Assembly: GCA_945861605.1 (NCBI GenBank)
Contig: CAMAVG010000011.1
Span: 1-17,867, forward strand
Reading direction: 5' to 3'
Length of the DNA stretch: 17,867 bases
Source of the DNA: Rickettsia typhi
Lineage (GTDB): Bacteria > Pseudomonadota > Alphaproteobacteria > Rickettsiales > Deianiraeaceae
How positions within the stretch are numbered: the first letter of the stretch is position 1; each line of letters opens with the position of its first letter. Positions 5,532 through 12,702 of this stretch are shown piece by piece. The position numbers were made by a program, and so were the translations under genes. The notes below the pieces were generated by a model. That model ran no database searches and had not been told where the DNA came from. It saw only the letters and a program-made list of their open reading frames with translations.

Positions 5532-8423
5532 ATGAGTACTGAAGAAAAAATCATAATTCACGGCGCAAGGCAAAATAACCTCAAAAACATCAGTATTGAT
5601 ATCCCGAAAAACAAGCTTATCGTTATAACAGGACCAAGTGGAAGCGGAAAATCTTCGCTTGCGTTTGATACCCTCTACACAGAAGGGCAAAGGCGTTATG
5701 TAGAATCGCTTTCGGCTTATGCTCGTCAATTTTTGAACATTCAAAACAAGCCCGATGTCGATTACATTGGAAACCTTTCGCCCGCAATTGCGATTGATCA
5801 AAAAACATCATCGAAAAACCCTCGCTCAACCGTTGCAACTGTTACTGAAATCTACGATTACCTTCGCGTACTTTTCGCCCGCATCGGAATTCCATATTCC
5901 CCAGCAACTGGCAAGCCAATCATCAGCCAGACATCATCACAAATGATTGCCGAAATAATGGAATTACCAATTGGCACCAAGTTGAATATCTTATCGCCGA
6001 TCATCCGCGGACAAAAAGGCGAACACAAAAAGCTTCTAATATCCCTTCGCAAGCAGGGTTATCAACGCGTGCGTTTGAACGGCGATTACATGAACATTGA
6101 CGACGCTGAAATTGAAGACAAAAACCGCAAAAATTCCGTTGAGATTGTCATCGATAGAATCGAAATGGATGCAGATGTCAAGGAACGCCTTGCTTCTTCG
6201 GTTGAAAACGCACTTTTACTTTCAGGCGGATTAGTCTACGCTGATATTCAATCACTTCCAAACGATGCAACGGCATTTCATTTTAAAAATGGAAAAATGG
6301 TGGATATCGAACACCATTTAGTCTATTCAGAAAAATTTTCTTGCCCGATTTCAGGCTTCGTTATTGAGGATTTGGAGCCTCGCATTTTCTCATTCAACAG
6401 CCCGTACGGTGCTTGTTCTGCGTGTAATGGTCTTGGAAAGGAGCATTATTTCGTAAAAGAATTAATCGTTCCGGATGACGCAAAAACCATTAACGATGGT
6501 GCAATCGCCCCATGGGAAAACATAACTAGCAACAAGCTTTATTACCAAATCATCGCCGGTTTTGCAAAACATTATAAATTCTCAACTGCCGTACCATTCA
6601 AGGAACTTCCGGACGACATAAAAAAAATTATTTTCCATGGAAACGACGGTGTTGAAATTGATATTGAATACACGGACGGTCTGCGGAAATCTCGTATGAA
6701 ACGAGCATTCGAAGGCATTATCCCAATTTTAGAAGCCCGACTTCGCGAAACTGAAAGTGATGGAATCCGCGAAGAAATTGCCAAATTTCAAGATGAAACC
6801 CACTGTCACGCCTGCTTTGGATACCGCTTGAAGGAGCAATCCCTTGCAGTAAAAATCGCTGAAAAACACATTGGTGAAGTCTGTGCTTTGACAATCACCG
6901 AATCAATTGCGTGGTTTGAAAACCTTGTTTCGAAGCTTTCAGAACAACACCGCGAAATTGCCGAACGCTCTGTTAAGGAAATCATAAAACGCCTTTATTT
7001 CTTGGAAAATGTCGGTCTTGATTACCTAACTCTCGCCCGCGAAGCAAAAACACTTTCAGGCGGTGAAAGCCAAAGAATTCGCCTTGCAAGCCAAATCGGT
7101 TCTGAGCTGACTGGCATTATGTATGTCCTTGATGAACCATCAATTGGGTTGCATCAATCAGATAACGCAAAACTTATTCAAACTCTAAAACATTTACGAG
7201 ACATCGGCAACACCGTTATTGTTGTTGAACACGACGAAGAAACCATGCTGGAAGCTGATATGTTGATTGATATTGGTCCCGTTGCTGGTGAAAAAGGTGG
7301 TTATATCGTTGCCTCGGGAACGCCTCAAGAAGTTATGGATAACCCTGATAGCATAACGGGTCAATACCTTTCTGGGAAACTTAAAATTGAAGGACTCCAC
7401 GCCCGCAGAAGAATTAAACAGGATATGGTCATCAAAATTAAGGGGGCAAGGTCGAACAACCTCAAAAACATCGATGTCGACTTCCCACTTGGAATGATGG
7501 TATGCGTTACGGGTGTGAGTGGTTGCGGAAAATCATCACTTGTGATGGAAACGCTTTATCGTGCCGTTGCAAAACGCCTTCATTCAAGTGCCGTGAAACC
7601 CGGTTTACACAGTGAAATCACGGGTCTTGAACATATCGATAAAATCATCGAGATCGACCAATCGCCAATTGGAAGAACGCCTCGCTCAAACCCAGCAACT
7701 TATACCGCCTGCTTCACACACATTCGTGACTGGTTCGCAAACCTTCCCGAAGCAAAACGCAAAGGGTACAAATCATCACGATTTTCCTTCAATGTAAAAG
7801 GCGGAAGATGTGAGGCTTGTCAGGGAGATGGAATAATCAAAGTTGAAATGCACTTTTTGCCGGATGTCTATGTCGAATGTGAAGTTTGCAAAGGCAAGCG
7901 TTACAACAAGGAAACATTGGAGGTTAAATACAAGAATAAATCAATTTGCGATGTACTGGAAATGTCAATTGGTGAAGCTTACGAATTCTTTAAACCGATT
8001 GATTTAATCGCCAACAAGTTGAAATACCTTATGATGGTAGGACTTGACTACATGAAACTTGGTCAACCTGCAACAACACTTTCAGGTGGGGAAAGTCAGC
8101 GGATCAAACTCGCCCGCGAACTTTCAAAGAAGGATACCGGAAGCACGCTTTACATATTGGACGAACCAACAACGGGCTTGCATTCAAGTGATATCAAGAA
8201 GCTTCTGGAAGTCATTCAGCAATTGATCGATAACGGAAATTCGATGGTGATCATTGAACACAATATGGATGTCATTAAAACTGCGGATTATATCATCGAT
8301 ATTGGTCCAAAAGGTGGCGTAAATGGCGGACAATTGGTCGCATTTGGAACGCCCGAACATGTTGCTTCGGTTCCGGAAAGCATAACGGGGCAGTATTTAG
8401 GAAAAATGCTTAAAAAGTTATGA
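5532..8423 (+). CDS. uvrA: Excinuclease ABC subunit A
   Basis: Damage-recognition ATPase of nucleotide excision repair. The UvrA dimer scans DNA with UvrB and loads it at bulky lesions. It is 963 residues, slightly longer than E. coli UvrA (940). There are two ABC ATPase cores: Walker A GPSGSGKS at 34-41 with signature LSGGESQ at 508-514 and VLDEPSIGLH, then GVSGCGKS at 661-668 with LSGGESQ at 850-856 and ILDEPTTGLH. The C-terminal zinc module is complete (Cys760, 763, 783, 786). The first zinc module has Cys271, Ser274, Cys295 and Cys298, so one of four Cys is missing, as I recall for other alphaproteobacterial UvrA (CPVSGF). A further CHAC occurs in the segment before the first signature motif. 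A VirB8-like gene follows after 3 nt. Confidence 0.97.
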   Translation: MSTEEKIIIHGARQNNLKNISIDIPKNKLIVITGPSGSGKSSLAFDTLYTEGQRRYVESLSAYARQFLNIQNKPDVDYIGNLSPAIAIDQKTSSKNPRSTVATVTEIYDYLRVLFARIGIPYSPATGKPIISQTSSQMIAEIMELPIGTKLNILSPIIRGQKGEHKKLLISLRKQGYQRVRLNGDYMNIDDAEIEDKNRKNSVEIVIDRIEMDADVKERLASSVENALLLSGGLVYADIQSLPNDATAFHFKNGKMVDIEHHLVYSEKFSCPISGFVIEDLEPRIFSFNSPYGACSACNGLGKEHYFVKELIVPDDAKTINDGAIAPWENITSNKLYYQIIAGFAKHYKFSTAVPFKELPDDIKKIIFHGNDGVEIDIEYTDGLRKSRMKRAFEGIIPILEARLRETESDGIREEIAKFQDETHCHACFGYRLKEQSLAVKIAEKHIGEVCALTITESIAWFENLVSKLSEQHREIAERSVKEIIKRLYFLENVGLDYLTLAREAKTLSGGESQRIRLASQIGSELTGIMYVLDEPSIGLHQSDNAKLIQTLKHLRDIGNTVIVVEHDEETMLEADMLIDIGPVAGEKGGYIVASGTPQEVMDNPDSITGQYLSGKLKIEGLHARRRIKQDMVIKIKGARSNNLKNIDVDFPLGMMVCVTGVSGCGKSSLVMETLYRAVAKRLHSSAVKPGLHSEITGLEHIDKIIEIDQSPIGRTPRSNPATYTACFTHIRDWFANLPEAKRKGYKSSRFSFNVKGGRCEACQGDGIIKVEMHFLPDVYVECEVCKGKRYNKETLEVKYKNKSICDVLEMSIGEAYEFFKPIDLIANKLKYLMMVGLDYMKLGQPATTLSGGESQRIKLARELSKKDTGSTLYILDEPTTGLHSSDIKKLLEVIQQLIDNGNSMVIIEHNMDVIKTADYIIDIGPKGGVNGGQLVAFGTPEHVASVPESITGQYLGKMLKKL

Positions 8424-8426
8424 TAA

Positions 8427-9143
8427 ATGAGAGAATACTTTGACAATGCAAAGCGATGGTATTATTTTAAATATGTATCGCACATAAAGTTTTTGATATT
8501 CGTCGCATCAATCACAATTTCGATGATACTACTGGTCTGCTTCGTGTTTTATGTTGTGCAAAGTGCAATTACAAAACAGGAAAGAGTGGTCAAGGTTCTT
8601 TCAATTGCTTACGATTTCGAATCAAAGCCAATGATGACAAAAATCGAAAAGCATTACCACAGCAATGATCTCAACATTTTGCAGTATTCAATCGAATCTT
8701 ACTTGAATAATTTTGAGGTCTATGAAAAAACGGATAATTTCTACATTTCATTCATCGAAAAAATGAAGCATTTGCAGAAATATTCATCGCGTGATGTCAT
8801 CAAAGTATTCCAAAATAAATTCACAAATGAGTACTCAAAGAAGCTCAAAACCAATGCTTTCGTCAAAATGCAAGTGAAGTCGATTCATCTGAACATTGGT
8901 GAGGAATCCCTTATTGACAAATTTCAAAACCTACTAATGGCACAAGATATTCCAAACCAAGCCACTATTGAGGCAGTGATATACATTTTTGACGGAAAAA
9001 AGCTTGAAAAAAAGCCCGTGACAATCGAAATGGAGTTTGTATTTAAAAAAATACAGCGACAAGGCAACGAAAAATTCACAAATGTGAAGTTTTTTGTCAC
9101 AAGCTATACATATTCTGGTGATAGTATTGCCATTGGAAAGTGA
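8427..9143 (+). CDS. VirB8-like inner membrane protein (type IV secretion)
   Basis: Probable bitopic inner-membrane protein of 238 residues with VirB8 architecture: a short cytoplasmic N-terminus containing AKRWYYFKYV (compare the A..WY.DRY region of VirB8), one membrane helix at about 21-45, then a periplasmic domain. In that domain YSIESYLNNFEVYEKTDNFYISFIEKMKHLQKYSS resembles the VirB8 NTF2-like start, and a pair of C-terminal beta strands (TIEMEFVFKKI and NVKFFVTSYTYSG) resembles its end. VirB8 is an assembly factor of type IV secretion channels, and Rickettsiales carry divergent duplicates. No other virB gene is nearby. ATG at 8427 lies 3 nt after the uvrA stop, so it is probably cotranscribed with uvrA. 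Recognition rests on architecture and weak motifs; another bitopic NTF2-like protein is possible. Confidence 0.6.
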   Translation: MREYFDNAKRWYYFKYVSHIKFLIFVASITISMILLVCFVFYVVQSAITKQERVVKVLSIAYDFESKPMMTKIEKHYHSNDLNILQYSIESYLNNFEVYEKTDNFYISFIEKMKHLQKYSSRDVIKVFQNKFTNEYSKKLKTNAFVKMQVKSIHLNIGEESLIDKFQNLLMAQDIPNQATIEAVIYIFDGKKLEKKPVTIEMEFVFKKIQRQGNEKFTNVKFFVTSYTYSGDSIAIGK

Positions 9144-9146
9144 AAA

Positions 9147-9296
9147 ATGCTATTTGCAGTTCGTCTTTATCTTGCAGAGTTGCACGCAGAATCAAAGATT
9201 ATTTCCACAATAACTCTTGTATTAATGAAGTCTATAAATCTATTAAAGATTATAAATCATAATATTAAAGTTCTCAAAATAACGATCATTAGTTGA
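9147..9296 (+). CDS. Possible small protein of 49 residues, doubtful
   Basis: An ATG at 9147, 3 nt after the stop of the VirB8-like gene (the same spacing as uvrA to that gene), opens 49 codons ending TGA at 9294-9296. The product is hydrophobic and basic with alternating Ile, Leu and Lys (ITLVLMKSINLLKIINHNIK). It has no Cys, so it is not a VirB7-type lipoprotein. Position is the only real support; it may be a chance ORF in AT-rich DNA. Confidence 0.2.
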   Translation: MLFAVRLYLAELHAESKIISTITLVLMKSINLLKIINHNIKVLKITIIS

Positions 9297-9510
9297 TTTA
9301 CGCTCAAATCCGTCATCAGCTATTTTACCAATTCCCACATTGATTTGTTGGCATCTTTGTAAGAAAAATATTATATTATCATTATAGCATTCAATATTTT
9401 CAACACGCTGTACATCATGCCGCCACTGAATTCGGAAATTGATGATTTGCAAAAAGCGGCGGAATCGTTTGAGATAATTGTGAAAAATTTGCATAATTTG
9501 TGAATTTTTG

Positions 9511-9542
9511 TATCACTGTACTAGTACGCTATAACAGTGATA
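9511..9542. repeat. Nested palindrome upstream of ispA
   Basis: A perfect 9-bp inverted repeat, TATCACTGT (9511-9519) and ACAGTGATA (9534-9542), with a 14-nt spacer. Its left arm overlaps a perfect 10-bp palindrome, GTACTAGTAC (9518-9527). It lies 29 bp before the putative ispA -35. It is AT-rich without a strong GC stem or immediate T-run, so an operator is more likely than a terminator. Confidence 0.5.
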
Positions 9543-9570
9543 TTATTTCAACCTTCTGTGAAAACTTTTC

Positions 9571-9599
9571 TTGACAAACAATTTTTTTATTTTTAATTA
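9571..9599 (+). promoter_or_regulatory. Putative promoter of ispA-ybaB-holC
   Basis: CTTGACA with the -35 at 9571-9576, exactly 17 nt, then TAATTA at 9594-9599, placing the -35 50 nt before the GTG start of ispA. Confidence 0.5.
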
Positions 9600-9620
9600 T
9601 AGTTCAAATATTTTATTTTT

Positions 9621-10496
9621 GTGAAGGAATTGTTGAACATACGCGAAAATCTGAAGGAATTTCAAAACTGGTTTGAACCTTACATTCAAGCTCGTATTCA
9701 AAATTTGCCTGAAAATGACCACGGTCAAATTAAAATTAAGAAGGCAATTTCGCATTCGCTTCTTGGCGGTGGAAAAAGAATTCGTGCCTTTATAATCGCA
9801 CAATCGTGTGAAATGTATGGAATCCCAAGGGAAAAGGTTATCCACATTCTTCTTGCGATTGAAATGGTGCATTGCTATTCGCTGATTCACGACGACCTAC
9901 CCTGCATGGATAACTCCGATATTCGCCGCGGGAAGAAGGCTCTTCACAAGGAATTTGATGAAGCGACTGCTCTTTTGACAGGAAACTCCCTCATGAGCAT
10001 GGCGTTCGATGAAATCCTTTCAAACAAATTTGAGGTTGAAAACTATGTCAAAATTTCACTTCTCAAGTATCTTTCGCGTGCGATTGGCTACTTTGGAATG
10101 ATGTCAGGACAAATGCTCGATATCATAATCGTGAATGAAAGAACTGCAAAAACTGAGGAATTCGTCCACATGAATAAGCTGAAAACCGGCGAACTTTTTG
10201 CCTTTTGTATGGCATCCGGTGCAATTTTGAAACAAAACATTGAGGACCACAAAACCCTTTCACACATTGGCTACGATATCGGCTATATTTTCCAAATTGC
10301 CGATGATATCACCGACATAACCCAAGAACCTAACTCGCACGAATCCTTTGCAAAAAAAGAATTCATCAACCATCTTGGTGGCACCGACGAAGCAAAAAGA
10401 CACTTGGAGGTAATCTCAACGCAGGTAAAAAATGCTATTGCGAAATTTAACTCAACAACAATGCCTTTATTAATTGACTATATCATCGCACAATAA
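9621..10496 (+). CDS. ispA: Farnesyl diphosphate synthase (short-chain trans-prenyltransferase)
   Basis: Condenses isopentenyl diphosphate with DMAPP/GPP to make C15 farnesyl diphosphate, the precursor of undecaprenyl phosphate, quinone tails and haem side chains; cytosolic. It is 291 residues, close to E. coli IspA (299). The first aspartate-rich motif DDLPCMD (91-97), preceded by HCYSLIH and followed by RRGK, is of the IspA/bacterial FPP type. GGGKRIRA (49-56), KTGELF and the second motif DDITD (228-232) are present. Odd: the usual GD before the helix after the first motif reads GN (Asn122). The GTG start has no good Shine-Dalgarno; the next in-frame codons TTG are worse placed, so the GTG is kept with some doubt. 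First gene of a compact unit with the YbaB-like and HolC-like genes. Confidence 0.92.
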   Translation: MKELLNIRENLKEFQNWFEPYIQARIQNLPENDHGQIKIKKAISHSLLGGGKRIRAFIIAQSCEMYGIPREKVIHILLAIEMVHCYSLIHDDLPCMDNSDIRRGKKALHKEFDEATALLTGNSLMSMAFDEILSNKFEVENYVKISLLKYLSRAIGYFGMMSGQMLDIIIVNERTAKTEEFVHMNKLKTGELFAFCMASGAILKQNIEDHKTLSHIGYDIGYIFQIADDITDITQEPNSHESFAKKEFINHLGGTDEAKRHLEVISTQVKNAIAKFNSTTMPLLIDYIIAQ

Positions 10497-10497
10497 C

Positions 10498-10893
10498 ATG
10501 AACAATACAATTAGAAATATATTCTCAATACCCGGTGTGATAAAAACCGCCGATGAATCGCAATCAGCAAAGAAAATGATTGAAATGGTTGAAAAATATT
10601 CCGAAAAATACACCACATCAGGCATTTCAAAACGCGGAACTGTCACGGCAAAAATCTCCCTTTCGATGAAAGTGAAATCCGTGAAAATCGACCGTGAAAA
10701 ACTCGCAAACATCCAAAACATTCTTCACGGTGAAGAAAATGGAACTGAAGTTCTTGCGACATTTCTCGAGGAAGAGATTCTCTCCGCTGTGCAAAACGCT
10801 ACGGCAAAACTCATATCCGCCTCCAACAAAGGCATTGAACACCTCAAGAAAGATTCCTCACAAGTTGTGCCATTCCAGAAGCCTGATGAATAA
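10498..10893 (+). CDS. YbaB/EbfC-like nucleoid-associated protein
   Basis: A 131-residue protein resembling the YbaB/EbfC family of small dimeric DNA-binding proteins. It has an N-terminal helix rich in Lys, Met and Glu (residues ~19-37), then a Gly-containing strand pair (SKRGTVTAKISLSMKVKSVKID) and a C-terminal helix with EEEILSAVQNATAKLI, the order and pattern of E. coli YbaB. It is some 20 residues longer than the typical 105-110. YbaB is normally between dnaX and recR; here it sits between ispA and a holC-like gene, so a link to the DNA polymerase III clamp-loader side is kept. ATG at 10498 follows the ispA stop by 1 nt; its end overlaps the next ATG by 8 nt. Assignment is from pattern, not strong motifs. 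Confidence 0.55.
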   Translation: MNNTIRNIFSIPGVIKTADESQSAKKMIEMVEKYSEKYTTSGISKRGTVTAKISLSMKVKSVKIDREKLANIQNILHGEENGTEVLATFLEEEILSAVQNATAKLISASNKGIEHLKKDSSQVVPFQKPDE

Positions 10894-11275
10894 AATCTAT
10901 ATTTCACAAGAACCATTCCCCGCCCTAACTGCGATTCTTCAAAAAGGAATTTCACAAGGCACGAACTTTTTCGTTTATGATTCCCAGAATCTTTTGCAAA
11001 ATCGTGTGTGGACATTCTCCTCGCAAGCATTCATTCCAAATGTAAAATCTGATGACAAACTCCTAAAAAAGCACAAGGTTCCAGTCGTGATTTCAACCGA
11101 TATCAATGAACTTCCGATTGAGGGCTACACTTGTGTTTTCTACGAAACACCGTTTGAAAATGTGGGAAACTTGGAAAATTTCATTGCGTTTGTGACATCA
11201 CAAGGTGGAATAAAGCCAAGCTCCACAACACAAGTCTTCCAGAAAATTGGAAACAAATGGGAGGAAGTCGCGTAG
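10886..11275 (+). CDS. holC: DNA polymerase III chi subunit-like protein
   Basis: Probable HolC, the clamp-loader accessory subunit that contacts single-strand binding protein. Its 129 residues show the family pattern: a short N-terminal strand, a helix with LTAILQKGISQGTNFFVYD, then NRVWTFSSQAFIPN (compare the chi LWTF...FLPH motif), a variable loop, KKHKVPVVIST (compare PVlL), and a C-terminal GYTCVFYETPFENVGNLENFIAF matching the chi stretch before the R..W..Y end, here shortened to KIGNKWEEVA. E. coli HolC is 147 residues. ATG at 10886 overlaps the previous gene by 8 nt, suggesting translational coupling. Its stop lies 2 nt from the stop of the convergent lipoprotein gene. Confidence 0.7.
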   Translation: MNKIYISQEPFPALTAILQKGISQGTNFFVYDSQNLLQNRVWTFSSQAFIPNVKSDDKLLKKHKVPVVISTDINELPIEGYTCVFYETPFENVGNLENFIAFVTSQGGIKPSSTTQVFQKIGNKWEEVA

Positions 11276-11277
11276 AA

Positions 11278-11967
11278 CTACTTCCGGACGATCATGATAT
11301 CATAGTGTTGGGTTTTTTCGATAACCTCCTGAAGGAATTTGCTGGCTTCGGTTCTTGTTGTGAAAGGTTGTGAGCCTGTCACTCTGACGGAATTTGTGTC
11401 GTTGATTTTATCAATGCGGGTGTTGAAGCCTGCTTTTTGCATTTTTTGAACGACTTGATTCGCACCTTCTTCGCTTTTGAATGAGCCGGCTTGGATTTCA
11501 AAAACCTCGCCTGTGGATTGCACTTGCGATGGAATTGTTTCGATTGGTTTTGGTGCTGGAGTTGATTCCGGAGTGGTAATTGCGGAGGAGTCGTCCCGAA
11601 TTTTTTGCACTGTGAGGGGTTCGTATTGCCTTGGTGCGACTTGGGTTTGAATGATATCGCTCGTTGATTGTTGTTCCGATGTATTTACTTTGTTGAGAGC
11701 CGCTTGATTCAAGCTTCGGCGTTCGTATTCGCGTTGGGAATCCTGATATTCATTGGCAAAATTTGGGTTGAGTTCTTGGTATTCGGGGTCGTTTTCGCGG
11801 CTTTTGATTTTCGAAAGGACGACTTCGTTGTAAGGTGGGCGTTTTTTTTCTTGAAAGATTGGGTCGATTTCAGGGAGTTCAGGATCCTTCTTGCATGAAA
11901 GCATTGAGATGCTTGAAAGACCGGCGAGTGTTATGAGAATTATTTTGCTTCCTAGTGTTCCCCTCAT
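11278..11967 (-). CDS. SPOR-domain lipoprotein
   Basis: Predicted lipoprotein of 229 residues. The N-terminus has a basic start, a hydrophobic core and the lipobox-like MLSC with Cys25. Met at -3 is not canonical but acceptable, and Lys at +2 favours outer-membrane sorting over inner-membrane retention. A long, low-complexity, charged and Pro-rich linker follows (about 30-150), with many Tyr/Gln/Asn/Ser, suiting a stalk through the periplasm. The last 75 residues (from EVFEIQAGSFKSEEGANQVVQKM) are a SPOR domain, which binds denuded peptidoglycan at division septa. There is no double-psi barrel, so it is not RlpA. Convergent with holC. Its upstream region toward nuoJ has weak TTGATT/TTGAAA -35 candidates on the minus strand. 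Confidence 0.85.
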   Translation of the reverse strand: MRGTLGSKIILITLAGLSSISMLSCKKDPELPEIDPIFQEKKRPPYNEVVLSKIKSRENDPEYQELNPNFANEYQDSQREYERRSLNQAALNKVNTSEQQSTSDIIQTQVAPRQYEPLTVQKIRDDSSAITTPESTPAPKPIETIPSQVQSTGEVFEIQAGSFKSEEGANQVVQKMQKAGFNTRIDKINDTNSVRVTGSQPFTTRTEASKFLQEVIEKTQHYDIMIVRK

Positions 11968-12060
11968 AATATTAAATAAAAATATAGATAAATATACATT
12001 TCAAGTGTTTTTTGAAAAATCAAGAATTATTTTTTTCTGTAATGTTTTGATGAAAATTTC

Positions 12061-12066
12061 TTGACA
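12061..12066 (+). promoter_or_regulatory. Putative -35 element of nuoJ-gspF-lnt
   Basis: TTCTTGACA with the hexamer at 12061-12066, 52 nt before the nuoJ ATG. The expected -10 position has only GT-rich sequence (TGGTGT), so the promoter is weak or the -10 is unusual. Confidence 0.4.
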
Positions 12067-12112
12067 GATTAAATGTTTGGGTGTGGTGTGGTGTAATGAA
12101 TTTTATTGTAAG

Positions 12113-12700
12113 ATGTCCGTAAATTTTTTGTTTTATGTATTCTCATTTTTGGTGTCACTATCGGCGATTCTCTCAATCGTGAGTAAAAACTCCGTCCATG
12201 CGGTTTTGTATTTGGTTTTGACATTCTTCTCTTCGGCGTGGATAATGCTTCTGTTGAATGCGGAATTTCTTGCGATGTTGTTGATTATCGTTTATGTTGG
12301 GGCGATTGCAGTCCTATTTTTGTTTGTGGTTATGATGCTCCAGACCAACTACACGCACAAACAATCGATGCTCCAAACCTCAACCGCCGGAATTATTGCG
12401 TGCGTGGTTTTTGTTCAAATGTTGAGCTTTCTTTTTTTTAAATCGATACAAAGCGACGGTAAAATTATTACGAATATCCCTCTTGCGGAAGTTTCGAGCG
12501 AGCTTTACATAAACAACTTTGTGAATTTTCAAATTGTTGGAATGATTTTACTCGTAGCGATGGTGGCGGTAATTTTGTTGACATTGGAGAAATCCTCAAC
12601 ATTTACAAGAAGACAGAAAATATCGCGTCAGGTACTCCGGAAAAAGGAAGATTGTATTATAATGACCAAGCCTGAAATTGGCAAGGGTGTGAAATTTTAA
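12113..12700 (+). CDS. nuoJ: NADH-quinone oxidoreductase subunit J
   Basis: Membrane subunit of respiratory complex I. It is 195 residues with five hydrophobic helices (about 3-22, 26-48, 50-77, 91-110 and 136-158). The third contains the conserved AEFLAMLLIIVYVGAIAVLFLFVVMML stretch with the Glu and the flexible YVG region typical of NuoJ/ND6. The tail RRQKISRQVLRKKEDCIIMTKP..GKGV matches the alphaproteobacterial NuoJ end. I chose ATG 12113 because its helix begins directly; the upstream TTG (12077) would add 12 odd residues (GVVWCNEFYCK). No nuoH, nuoI or nuoK is adjacent. A GspF-like gene starts 2 nt after the stop. Confidence 0.93.
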   Translation: MSVNFLFYVFSFLVSLSAILSIVSKNSVHAVLYLVLTFFSSAWIMLLLNAEFLAMLLIIVYVGAIAVLFLFVVMMLQTNYTHKQSMLQTSTAGIIACVVFVQMLSFLFFKSIQSDGKIITNIPLAEVSSELYINNFVNFQIVGMILLVAMVAVILLTLEKSSTFTRRQKISRQVLRKKEDCIIMTKPEIGKGVKF

Positions 12701-12702
12701 AT

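Larger units (their letters stand above)
9144..9620. other. Long intergenic region, mostly unexplained
   Basis: The only gap over 300 bases. It holds a doubtful 49-codon ORF directly after the VirB8-like gene, about 200 bp of AT-rich sequence with no credible gene (including a 28-codon plus-strand ORF from ATG 9417), a nested palindrome (9511-9542) and the ispA promoter. The 83-codon minus-strand ORF at 9243-9494 resembles nothing I know. The middle may be decayed coding sequence, but I cannot identify a source. Confidence 0.5.

Noticed and set aside
9243..9494. Minus-strand 83-codon ORF in the long gap, considered as a transposase fragment
   Set aside because: No DDE or other transposase motif, no flanking inverted repeats or target duplication, and no similarity I can name.
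10694..10885. Extended start of the holC-like gene
   Set aside because: The in-frame extension overlaps nearly half of the YbaB-like gene and has a low-complexity product; ATG 10886 matches the HolC N-terminus and gives normal spacing.
12077..12112. TTG start for nuoJ
   Set aside because: It would add GVVWCNEFYCK before the first helix, unlike NuoJ N-termini, and would lie almost on the -35.
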